Origin: a virus
Length of the DNA stretch: 34,370 nt
Direction: 5' to 3' (one strand)
Virus record (IMG/VR): IMGVR_UViG_3300043466_000074
Span: 1-34,370 of that record
Shown here piece after piece: positions 21,963-28,754 of the stretch. Below the pieces are notes generated by a model. It did not search any database, was not told the origin of the DNA, and saw only the letters and a list, made by a program, of their open reading frames with translations. Positions within the stretch are counted from its first letter, which is position 1, and every line of letters begins with the position of its first letter. The position numbers were made by a program, and so were the translations under genes.

Positions 21963-22213
21963 AATCTATTTAATTTAACGATGTTCCAGTTTGGTATTCC
22001 TATTGTTCTATTAATCAAAGTTGGATGATTAAAGATTAGAGTGCGATCATCTGCGGTTGTATCAATCAATCTGCTTGTCAGCGTTTCTGTTGATGCTCCA
22101 ACTTTGTATTCGCATTCGTACATATCGCCAATATGTAGCTTGTATTTCTTGACTTCAAAGATAAAAATCTCACGTCCTGAATCTGCTTTTAAAACATCTG
22201 TAACGTTTCTCAT
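21959..22213 (-). CDS. Small phage protein (84 aa), unknown
   Basis: An 84-residue protein with predicted beta strands (EIFIFEVKKYKLHIGDMYEC, TLTSRLIDTTADDRTLIFNH). No family is recognised. It is coupled to the next gene by ATGA and separated by 4 bases from the previous one. Confidence 0.55.
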   Translation of the reverse strand: MRNVTDVLKADSGREIFIFEVKKYKLHIGDMYECEYKVGASTETLTSRLIDTTADDRTLIFNHPTLINRTIGIPNWNIVKLNRL

Positions 22214-22217
22214 TTCT

Positions 22218-22427
22218 TTATGAATTTATATATTCGTTAATAACTTGTTCAAATTCTGTAATAACTTCAGGGTATCTTAATTGTCCCTTCTTATTATTGT
22301 AGATCTCCTGTTGTACTGCTGCTGGTGTAAACTTGCGAGCCGTAATAGGCAGGATGCCTTTCTTGTTTAATCTATCAGCTATCAGCTCATACATTACCAT
22401 TTTTGGAATCTTTCTTTTATACATCAT
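22218..22427 (-). CDS. Small basic protein (69 aa), unknown
   Basis: Two consecutive ATG codons (22427, 22424) are possible starts. The protein (KMVMYELIADRLNKKGILPI, TARKFTPAAVQQEIYNNKKG) looks helical and basic, with a helix-turn-helix-like order that could bind DNA, but no family is recognised. It overlaps the previous gene by 11 or 8 bases. Confidence 0.55.
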   Translation of the reverse strand: MMYKRKIPKMVMYELIADRLNKKGILPITARKFTPAAVQQEIYNNKKGQLRYPEVITEFEQVINEYINS

Positions 22428-22605
22428 CTTTGGGTTTTAATTCGTATGGTCGTGTGCCAATTACTTTGTAACCTGACCACATTTGCCAATCAACATATTT
22501 AACATATTCTTCACTAGATGCAAATCTTTCGATGCTGCTGTAATAATTGCCTGATGGAGATTTTAAATCTACTCGCAATACTTGTGGATATTCTTCAGCT
22601 TCCAT
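22417..22605 (-). CDS. Small protein (62 aa), unknown
   Basis: A 62-residue protein (LRVDLKSPSGNYYSSIERFA, then YVKYVDWQMWSGYKVIGTRP). It begins two bases after the SSB-like stop. I recognise no family; the beta/aromatic content suggests a small globular fold. Confidence 0.55.
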   Translation of the reverse strand: MEAEEYPQVLRVDLKSPSGNYYSSIERFASSEEYVKYVDWQMWSGYKVIGTRPYELKPKDDV

Positions 22606-22606
22606 A

Positions 22607-22855
22607 TTAAAAAGGTAAATCGTTTTTCTTTTCTGATGTCCAAATTACTTTGCCATTACCTAAATAATTCTTAGGTGTTTTATTATCTCTTTCTTCTTTA
22701 GTTTGAGATTCAAATATGCTTGCGTTGTTTCCGTACTTATCAACTTCATCATTGATAGTGATAGTCACGTTTAAAAATTGTCCAGTTTTACCAGCAATCA
22801 ATTTAGTCTTGTCAATCTTCGCTACGTTTAGCGATGCGTTTAGAATAGTTGCCAT
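22607..22855 (-). CDS. Small single-stranded DNA-binding-like protein
   Basis: An 82-residue protein with strand pattern LNASLNVAKIDKTKLIAGKT, GQFLNVTITINDEVDKYGNN, and the C-terminal tip KKNDLPF. An acidic or aromatic tip of the DLPF type is the partner-binding tail of bacterial SSBs. It is shorter than typical SSBs but follows a pattern of small SSB-like proteins beside ERF genes. It would coat single strands during annealing and replication. It is coupled to ERF by TAATG. Confidence 0.7.
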   Translation of the reverse strand: MATILNASLNVAKIDKTKLIAGKTGQFLNVTITINDEVDKYGNNASIFESQTKEERDNKTPKNYLGNGKVIWTSEKKNDLPF

Positions 22856-23376
22856 TAATTTGTTAGTTTATTTTTACGGTTTGTGAATAAATCAATAATT
22901 TCTTTGTTACCTGCGATTTGCATTTTCTTAGAATCATAAAGTTTTTCTAAGTCTTCTATTGTATTAACTCTTGCAATTGCATCAATCCAAGTATTTAAGC
23001 TAGGCGATACTGATTGACCTGCTGCATCTGTGTCTTTGTCGGTCACTAAAGAAAGCATACTGCTTAGACAATATCTGCGGTAGTACGTCACAGCCGATCC
23101 GTAGCTCTGGTACTCATTCATTGCTCCTAGTTTAACCAAAGGAATCGTAGTGAATGATTCTAGTTGCTCGCCTGATTCAACGTGAAACAGAATAGTCCTA
23201 ATGCCATCGTTTTCTAGCAGTTGCGTAAAGCATAACTTGTGTTTATTTAGCAAAGGATTAATAACACTAAAAATTTGTGGAAGATCTGCATAAGTATAGT
23301 TGTGACCTTTAGTGTCTTTGTGAATAATTGGGCACTCATTTTGAAACTCGCTTAGTGCTTTGATTAAGTTTTTCAT
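22855..23376 (-). CDS. erf: ERF-family single-strand annealing protein
   Basis: A 173-residue protein with the ERF signature: FQNECPIIHKDTKGHNYTYA, DLPQIFSVINPLLNKHKLCF, QLESFTTIPLVK, and GAMNEYQSYGSAVTYYRRYC followed by LSLVTDKDTDAA. ERF proteins anneal complementary strands for recombination and circularisation. The neighbouring SSB-like and VRR-NUC genes would form a recombination set. Family members are usually about 180-210 residues, so this is near full length. Confidence 0.9.
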   Translation of the reverse strand: MKNLIKALSEFQNECPIIHKDTKGHNYTYADLPQIFSVINPLLNKHKLCFTQLLENDGIRTILFHVESGEQLESFTTIPLVKLGAMNEYQSYGSAVTYYRRYCLSSMLSLVTDKDTDAAGQSVSPSLNTWIDAIARVNTIEDLEKLYDSKKMQIAGNKEIIDLFTNRKNKLTN

Positions 23377-23521
23377 TAGATATAATGTTTATTAGTTTAG
23401 AATTTGATTTGTGACACTCGTGTTGAATTAAATCTCTGACTCCCCAAAGTTCTGAATTGTAGGACCAAGTCATTGTGTAAATGCCAGCCTTGTCTTGGAA
23501 CTGTGCTTTTAAAACTTTCAT
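23336..23521 (-). CDS. Small protein (61 aa), unknown
   Basis: A 61-residue protein (MKVLKAQFQDKAGIYTMTWS, then LWGVRDLIQHECHKSNSKLI). It starts at an ATGA overlap with the 36-residue gene and overlaps ERF by 41 bases. The first half looks globular and the overlapped tail basic. No function assigned. Confidence 0.55.
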   Translation of the reverse strand: MKVLKAQFQDKAGIYTMTWSYNSELWGVRDLIQHECHKSNSKLINIISNEKLNQSTKRVSK

Positions 23522-23628
23522 AGTCCCTGAACAATAAATAAAACTTGGAATGCAATACCGATCAAAACGGCTGAAACGATTAAGTCAATTAAATCTTGAC
23601 GGTTGAAATTTTTAATGTAATTTCTCAT
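23518..23628 (-). CDS. Small membrane protein (36 aa), first early gene
   Basis: ATG at 23628, TGA at 23518 in an ATGA overlap. It reads MRNYIKNFNRQDLIDLIVSA, then VLIGIAFQVLFIVQGL. A basic N-terminus is followed by a single hydrophobic helix (about 13-34). It is the first gene behind the 23670 promoter, and so probably among the earliest products of infection. Function unknown; membrane-targeted host takeover is a reasonable guess only. Confidence 0.55.
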   Translation of the reverse strand: MRNYIKNFNRQDLIDLIVSAVLIGIAFQVLFIVQGL

Positions 23629-23669
23629 TTTTTTGTTAGTTTAGAATAGCTTTGTTGCTATTGGTATGA

Positions 23670-23677
23670 CAAATATA
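23670..23677 (-). promoter_or_regulatory. Promoter -7 box TATATTTG for early operon
   Basis: Matches the Bacteroidota TAnnTTTG box, with the first ATG 42 bases downstream. No clear -33 TTG is seen, but A-tracts (A8, A9, A6 on the minus strand at 23701-23729) lie upstream and could act as an UP-like element or curve the DNA. Confidence 0.65.
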
Positions 23678-23740
23678 AAAGAATAATTTGAAATAAAATA
23701 ATTTTTTATTTTTTTTTAATCTTTTTTTTAGTGTGTAATA

Positions 23741-23773
23741 AAAAAGACTTGAAGCATTACCTCAAGCCTTTTG
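23741..23773 (-). terminator. Strong intrinsic terminator ending envelope cassette
   Basis: Minus-strand stem AAAAGGCTTGAG / CTTCAAGTCTTTT with loop GTAATG, one bulged pair, and a run of T ending in TTTTTTATTA. It is about 57 bases beyond the stop at 23830 and ends the transcript that carries the fibre, lysis and envelope genes. Confidence 0.8.
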
Positions 23774-23829
23774 TGTCATTCTGTTCTAAACCTATTTATG
23801 AAAAACTGTCATTAACCCTGCAAAAGTAA

Positions 23830-24996
23830 TTATAAATTTACCTTAGTTCCTATCATTGCTAAGTAATTTATTGGGACTGCTGGATTTGTATTGACTCCCA
23901 TCTTTAATCCAAAGTTGAATTTAAATCGTTTTGTTAATGCAATATCAAAGGCTGCCCCACCTAAAAAGCCTACATCGTCACTAATGACAAACATCTTTTG
24001 GCTTGTTAAATATCCAGTTGATGAGCCACTAATATAAATGTCTGGCGATATTGTGAGCCGTTTGTTTAGTTTAATTGGTATCGTGTAAAAAAGCAGAATG
24101 TTATTTGATATATTTAATCCGACATCTGCACCTGAAAATGATAGTGTATAGTTTGCACCTGATACACCATATTTGCCCATAGGATAGATGTAAGCAGCCG
24201 TTCCGAATCCTAGTATAGATCCACCTAAATAAACGCCTGTAACTCCATAATTTATAATGCTCTCTAGTTTGCCTGCGTTAAAGTTCATCTTGGTATATCT
24301 ACCACTCAAAGCAAACTGATCTAGTGTGGACCAAATCATTGTGCTAACTCCCCACGATGTGTTTCCCATAAGAGAAGACTGACTAAGACCAGCGGATGCA
24401 ATGACCGATACAACATCAGTAGTAGGGGCAAGCGTAAAATCACTTGAATAAATAATCGGATTAGTTTTAGCCACGCTCTTTGCCGAAGATTTCTTTTCAC
24501 TTTTTGACTCTGATTTACTTTCCGATTTTTCCTCAGATTTAGATTCAGATTTAGTTTCTGTTTTAGTTTCACTTTTCGATTCCGCTTGAGGTGTTGAAGA
24601 TGATTGAGAGCTGGAAGCAGGCGGAGGCGGTGCAACTGAAACCGATGCTGCTACTGCTGAACTTGCTGCTTGACTTGTTGCTTGTGAAGTTGCTTGTGAT
24701 GTAGCTTGTGCAACTGCTTGTTGAACGGCATTAGTAACCGTTTGCTGGACCGCTAGTTGTGCTTGTGGACAGGGGAAATTAATAGTGAGGTTATTAATCC
24801 AAGCCTGAAGCTCTCCAGTTGTAATATCGTTAGCCGTTACGGTTCTAAATTTACCACGATATACAATCGTTGTTCTGCCATTAGCCAAAGGAACTGTAAC
24901 AACTACAACCTGTCCAGAACAGGGATCAATAAAAGTTTGCGTAAGTACTTGAGCCGTTAATGAAAACGGAAATAAAAGCACTAATAACCATTTCAC
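23830..24996 (-). CDS. Exported outer-membrane beta-barrel protein with repeat linker
   Basis: A 388-residue protein with a GTG start inside a GTGA overlap. A signal peptide is evident (KWLLVLLFPFSLTAQ). Then come a Cys-containing exported segment (about 20-80), an Ala/Gln/Ser-rich stretch (about 85-125), a proline patch (APPPPASS) and a Ser/Lys/Glu repeat (about 138-175, unit SKSE). Residues about 185-388 alternate polar and hydrophobic residues (SGANYTLSFSGADVGLNIS, IPIKLNKRLTISPDIYIS) and end VNL, as an outer-membrane barrel would. Low-complexity linkers in this place suit a cell-surface spacer. Pore, anchor or receptor-masking roles are possible. Confidence 0.65.
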   Translation of the reverse strand: MKWLLVLLFPFSLTAQVLTQTFIDPCSGQVVVVTVPLANGRTTIVYRGKFRTVTANDITTGELQAWINNLTINFPCPQAQLAVQQTVTNAVQQAVAQATSQATSQATSQAASSAVAASVSVAPPPPASSSQSSSTPQAESKSETKTETKSESKSEEKSESKSESKSEKKSSAKSVAKTNPIIYSSDFTLAPTTDVVSVIASAGLSQSSLMGNTSWGVSTMIWSTLDQFALSGRYTKMNFNAGKLESIINYGVTGVYLGGSILGFGTAAYIYPMGKYGVSGANYTLSFSGADVGLNISNNILLFYTIPIKLNKRLTISPDIYISGSSTGYLTSQKMFVISDDVGFLGGAAFDIALTKRFKFNFGLKMGVNTNPAVPINYLAMIGTKVNL

Positions 24997-25700
24997 TTGA
25001 ACAGCTTCTTTTTAATCATTCGTACAATGATTTTAGCAGATGCGTTTTCTAATGCCTTCTTTGTTGTCGATCCGATAGTTGATTGATTAAACTTAATTTC
25101 TGCAAAGTTCCCATCGTTCATTAAAGTTGCCTCTCTTGTTGTTTTTGCTTCGCCTAGCCCTGAGCCTGTAAAGTATTCCCCAGTTTCAGCGTTTACAAAT
25201 TTAACTTGCAAGCCTAATCTAGTTACAACTGTTTGCTTTACACCATCCTTAAAGCTAATTGATTCATCCTCAGATACACTAAAGTCGTACACCTCAATGT
25301 AAACAAAGTATTGTGCAAGCTTTATTTTGCCTCTACCATCTAATTTGTTCTCTGTTATTCCTGATTGACTAGCTTGAAATTGCTTAACCATTCGGTTTTT
25401 AATCTCAGCTTTATCTTCAGTAAACGTAAAACGATTGGTTTCTTCTAGGAATTCAACAACGATATTAGTAACACCAAGTCCGACACGCTTATCTTTAAGC
25501 TCTGGATAGCTTGCATACACCTCTTCGCTAATTCCTAGCGACAATAATTGAATAGGAATCTTAGGTCCATCATAATCCATTAAAGAATCGATGTTGATTT
25601 TCTTTTCAAACGATGCCGTGTAGCTTTCAGTCTTTGTCGATGCTATCTGACCAAAGCAGGACAACGATGAGAGCAATAAGCAGATAGTCCATTTTACCAT
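24993..25700 (-). CDS. CsgG-like exported protein
   Basis: A 235-residue protein. The N-terminus (VKWTICLLLSSLSCFGQ) is a signal peptide with a Cys at about 15 that may be a lax lipobox. The body matches the CsgG/curli-secretion pattern: GLGVTNIVVEFLEETNRFTF, then KLAQYFVYIEVYDFSVS, then LQVKFVNAETGEYFTGSGLG, and a last helix KKALENASAKIIVRMIKKKL. CsgG is a nonameric outer-membrane pore for curli subunits. Here the gene overlaps the barrel gene (GTGA) and lies downstream of lysis genes. CsgG-like genes are known in phage genomes, but their role is unsettled. Confidence 0.75.
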   Translation of the reverse strand: MVKWTICLLLSSLSCFGQIASTKTESYTASFEKKINIDSLMDYDGPKIPIQLLSLGISEEVYASYPELKDKRVGLGVTNIVVEFLEETNRFTFTEDKAEIKNRMVKQFQASQSGITENKLDGRGKIKLAQYFVYIEVYDFSVSEDESISFKDGVKQTVVTRLGLQVKFVNAETGEYFTGSGLGEAKTTREATLMNDGNFAEIKFNQSTIGSTTKKALENASAKIIVRMIKKKLFK

Positions 25701-26002
25701 TTCGGTGCTTCTTCTAATTCTTCTTTTGCCGTCTTCGCTTTTGGCTTTTCTTTTGCTGGTTTTTCAACTACTCGCTCTACAATCTTAGTGCCTCCACCAG
25801 ATGCTTGCTTTTGTTGCTGAGTGTTGTTAGTCGTAATGTTAATTACAGGAGCTGGTGCATTTGTCGCTGGTGTTGCAACTTCTGTCTCTGACTCCCCTGT
25901 TAATTGCTTTGTAACAAATCCACCCACACCTAGTGCAATTGTGCTTGCTAATCCAATTAAAATGCTCTTTAATGAGCCACCTGATTCTTGTTCTTCTGCC
26001 AT
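25694..26002 (-). CDS. Small membrane protein with P/K/E tail
   Basis: A 102-residue protein with one hydrophobic segment (SLKSILIGLASTIALGVGGF, about 10-29) followed by a Thr/Asn/Pro region (PAPVINITTNNTQQ) and a basic/acidic tail (EKPAKEKPKAKTAKEELEEA). The tail resembles TonB-like or envelope-spanning linkers. It overlaps the CsgG-like start by 7 bases. It could be a holin-like or spacer protein, but I do not assign it. Confidence 0.6.
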   Translation of the reverse strand: MAEEQESGGSLKSILIGLASTIALGVGGFVTKQLTGESETEVATPATNAPAPVINITTNNTQQQKQASGGGTKIVERVVEKPAKEKPKAKTAKEELEEAPKW

Positions 26003-26003
26003 T

Positions 26004-26360
26004 TTATAAAATGTTTATTGGTAATTTGGAAACGTTTCCTTCTGTATCGATTAAAATTAGGTCATAAATCCCTGCTTTTGTATTATCAAAATTGACAACT
26101 AGATTGGATTCATTTGATGTTGCAGTAAATCCTTGTGCTTTTGTTGGCTCTGACTCACCTAATTTATTTAATTGAAGCGAGTATTTAGCACCAATAGTTG
26201 TATTTGCTTTAATATATGCCGTTCGATTTATTATTGAATAGCTTACTAAAGCATTATTTTCTGGTTTACTTCCTAATTGTATCGACTCTTCAATGACAAT
26301 CTGAGGCTCAGTACAAGATGCAAACACCACAAGAATTGTCAATGCTATTAAATATTTCAT
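26004..26360 (-). CDS. Lipoprotein
   Basis: A 118-residue protein with a lipoprotein signal (MKYLIALTILVVFASC, Cys16). The mature part is Glu-rich near the start (TEPQIVIEESIQLGSKPEN) and then beta-rich (YSLQLNKLGESEP, YDLILIDTEGNVSKLPINIL), resembling a single Ig-like domain. It is coupled to neighbours on both sides. It probably sits in the outer membrane as part of the envelope cassette. Confidence 0.7.
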   Translation of the reverse strand: MKYLIALTILVVFASCTEPQIVIEESIQLGSKPENNALVSYSIINRTAYIKANTTIGAKYSLQLNKLGESEPTKAQGFTATSNESNLVVNFDNTKAGIYDLILIDTEGNVSKLPINIL

Positions 26361-28123
26361 TTGAATAAGTTTATCCCTGTTAATTTAATGTTATCTGTAT
26401 TTAGATTGATTCCTAATTGATAACCAGTCTTGCTACTTGCATCCATAACTGGACTCACTCTAATAAACGTATTTAGATCAGATCCGTTATTAATCGAACT
26501 AAACTTTAATTTAAACGGAATCAGATTACCTGTGACTGGGGACTTCATATCCTTGTCAATTGATCCGAATTTAATCTTGCCGTCTTTATTGTTTACGAAT
26601 GTATACCACGTGTTCGGTAATTCGTTTGTAATGCTTTCAAATTTAAGTTTAGTTGCATCATATATAAATTCAAATTGAAGCCCTGAGAGTGTCAAGGATT
26701 TAGTGTCAATAGCAACTGGTATTTCAATCGAATTGCTTGTAACTGTCTGCCCTTTAATAGTAACGTTAATAGATTGAATTGTCTGAGTTGTATTAATTAG
26801 CAGGTTTGCTTGCGGTGAGCTTAAATTTTTCTTTAGTGAAGGGATAGCATTCGATGCAATAGAGTTTCCAATTATAACCTGAGATGAATGGCTTCTATTT
26901 ATATCGCCTTCTAAAACGTATTTAAGTTTAAGCGGTAAATTCTTTCCTATTTCTGCGGTTTTAAAATAAACTACATTGCTTGCATCTTTCCAATTGGATG
27001 CCGTTAATCCATTAAATGTTGAATCAGTAAAGGTTGCAACTGGCATATAAATATCAGTTCCTGCCACATAATTAGCAGGTAAACTAACAATGGGATCAAC
27101 TCCTACTGCTTGCGAGAATATACGGACCACATCACCCCCATCAAATTTTTTGCTTTTGTTTATATCTGCTGCATAATAGCCTGCCCCAGTTATAATTGAT
27201 TGACCTTTAAAAGTACCATCTAAATTTTGGGTATTAAATTCAGCTTGCGCAGTTGTAAAGTCTGAAACTGTAACTGCTGAAGCGTGTAAATCTAGGTAGC
27301 TATCAGCGTTTACGCTATTATAAACCTTGTAAACCGTGTTAGGTTTTAGCTGGGTTTGATCGATTGGAATTGTTCCATTGCCTAACGCATCAACTTTGTA
27401 CTTTGTTTTTCTTAACGTATCCTCAAACACCACACGATTGAGTGTAAGCACATCAATGTTTGTGTTATTGTCTAGCGTAGCCGTGACATATTTAGAAGCC
27501 GTAGGATCTAGCATAATGACATTAGTTAAAGGAGTTGTCATTTCGGTAGAACCTGCCGAGCCGTTTTGATTAAACGATGCCCCAAAGTTCATTAAGATTG
27601 GATTCCAAGCAAAGCCTTGAGCGGTAGTCTTTAATCTAAAGCGAATTACTATCAATCTATCTCTTCCTAAACCCCCAGATTGTATTGCCCAGTTAAGATA
27701 ATAGCGTAGAATTGTTTTTGGTCCGCCTTGTGTATAATTGTATTGGGCAAAGTTGTAGTTTATATTTCCGTTAATAGTGTTATTGGATGCCGTTTTATTA
27801 AACGAATAACCAGGATATAAAAAATGAGATTGAGAAATCTGTGAGCCTGCTGGAATGATACCGCCATTGCCCATTGTGCCAGTATGATTTATAGACACAA
27901 AATCAAATGCCGTGTTTTCAAATTCAAAATCAAAATATAAAGAGCGAGATGAAGTATTGCCATTGCCATCTGCAAATACAACGACATCAAACAAATCGCC
28001 CTTGTTAATTACATTGCCGTTTATGTTAAGATTCGTTGAATCGTTTTGAAAGTATAATTTGATTGTCTGAGAGTTAGCAATATAACTAAATAAGACTAGA
28101 GCAAAGGCGAGAAGATTTTTCAA
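26357..28123 (-). CDS. Secreted cohesin/dockerin-like protein
   Basis: A 588-residue exported protein with a TTG start inside a TTGA overlap; the signal peptide (KNLLAFALVLFSYIANSQ) fixes this start. The first about 200 residues and residues about 440-580 are cohesin-like beta sandwiches (the second contains IPVAIDTKSLTLSGLQFEFI and GNLIPFKLKFSSIN). At about 319-338, ADINKSKKFDGGDVVRIFSQ fits a dockerin-type calcium loop, with a second GDINRS at about 406. Cohesin and dockerin bind each other, so self-assembly is conceivable. It could be the cargo of the CsgG-like pore or a surface adhesin. Confidence 0.65.
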   Translation of the reverse strand: MKNLLAFALVLFSYIANSQTIKLYFQNDSTNLNINGNVINKGDLFDVVVFADGNGNTSSRSLYFDFEFENTAFDFVSINHTGTMGNGGIIPAGSQISQSHFLYPGYSFNKTASNNTINGNINYNFAQYNYTQGGPKTILRYYLNWAIQSGGLGRDRLIVIRFRLKTTAQGFAWNPILMNFGASFNQNGSAGSTEMTTPLTNVIMLDPTASKYVTATLDNNTNIDVLTLNRVVFEDTLRKTKYKVDALGNGTIPIDQTQLKPNTVYKVYNSVNADSYLDLHASAVTVSDFTTAQAEFNTQNLDGTFKGQSIITGAGYYAADINKSKKFDGGDVVRIFSQAVGVDPIVSLPANYVAGTDIYMPVATFTDSTFNGLTASNWKDASNVVYFKTAEIGKNLPLKLKYVLEGDINRSHSSQVIIGNSIASNAIPSLKKNLSSPQANLLINTTQTIQSINVTIKGQTVTSNSIEIPVAIDTKSLTLSGLQFEFIYDATKLKFESITNELPNTWYTFVNNKDGKIKFGSIDKDMKSPVTGNLIPFKLKFSSINNGSDLNTFIRVSPVMDASSKTGYQLGINLNTDNIKLTGINLFK

Positions 28124-28635
28124 AGCAATTTATTAATTAAAGAGTTACACGATTTTTTTAATGCACTTGAAAGGTTTTGCTGATTGAATTGACCGCCTTC
28201 ATCTATTAGCAATGTAGACATAGAAACCTCTTCAGCCTGCTCTTCTACGATTGCCTTGCTTACAACTTTGCCTTTATAATACAATGTGCCTCTCAATCGA
28301 ATTACAACCGCATCTGTTGCACCGTGAAAGATGGATAAATTTGCCTCTCTTTTAAAGACATCCATATAAAGTATTTCTACTTTTAATACTTTGTCTGAGC
28401 CATCTGCCAAATCATATTCCTTTACGACTAGATATTCTTCAAGGATATTTTTAACCCCAAACTCTAGCTTGCGATTGCCTGCTAAATTTCCTATTTGAAC
28501 CTTGTTTTGTACAGGTGCGACTGTTATCGGCTCAGTTGGGAAGAAGTGCTTATAAATAAAATAAGTCTGTACCGTAAAACTGATGCCAATAATAAGAGAA
28601 GCAATCTTTGCGGTAATTGCAAATGCGTTGTTCAT
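28120..28635 (-). CDS. Membrane-anchored CsgG-family-like protein
   Basis: A 171-residue protein with an N-terminal membrane helix (about 5-30, ITAKIASLIIGISFTVQTYF). Its C-terminus (STLLIDEGGQFNQQNLSSAL, KKSCNSLINKLL) aligns with the end of the CsgG-like protein at 24993 (ATLMNDGNFAEIKFNQSTIG, then KKALENASAKII). The middle (KVEILYMDVF, VIRLRGTLYYKGKVVS) fits the same strand order. The two may be diverged relatives, one anchored and one exported. It is the first gene of the envelope cassette, coupled by ATGA to the small basic gene. Confidence 0.55.
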   Translation of the reverse strand: MNNAFAITAKIASLIIGISFTVQTYFIYKHFFPTEPITVAPVQNKVQIGNLAGNRKLEFGVKNILEEYLVVKEYDLADGSDKVLKVEILYMDVFKREANLSIFHGATDAVVIRLRGTLYYKGKVVSKAIVEEQAEEVSMSTLLIDEGGQFNQQNLSSALKKSCNSLINKLL

Positions 28636-28754
28636 CTTCCCTGTCCTTTATAACGTTTTGGTTTCTGCTCGTATTTAGAGAATGATCTCTTAGCTTTACC
28701 TTTTTTCTTTCTTCCGAATGAGATTTTTGAGTTGCCATTTGTTGCCTTTGCCAT
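28632..28754 (-). CDS. Small highly basic protein (40 aa)
   Basis: ATG at 28754 in a TAATG overlap with the endolysin stop; TGA at 28632 in an ATGA overlap with the next gene. It reads MAKATNGNSKISFGRKKKGK, then AKRSFSKYEQKPKRYKGQGR. A similar pattern with FGRKKxGKAK and KYRGQGR is a small basic protein I recognise from Bacteroidota phages. Strong positive charge suggests nucleic-acid or lipid binding. The longer frame at 28550-28738 is a shadow of it. Confidence 0.65.
   Translation of the reverse strand: MAKATNGNSKISFGRKKKGKAKRSFSKYEQKPKRYKGQGR

Larger units (their letters stand above)
23629..23829. other. Main intergenic region: terminator, A-tracts and promoter
   Basis: This 201-bp gap, the largest in the window, holds the end of the envelope-cassette operon (terminator 23741-23773), an A/T tract block at 23690-23730, and the early promoter at 23670-23677. 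No open frame of note is visible. It is a candidate replication origin or packaging landmark, but no iterons were seen. Confidence 0.6.

Noticed and set aside
28550-28738. 62-codon minus-strand frame
   Set aside because: It is out of frame with the 40-residue basic protein, which has exact TAATG and ATGA overlaps.
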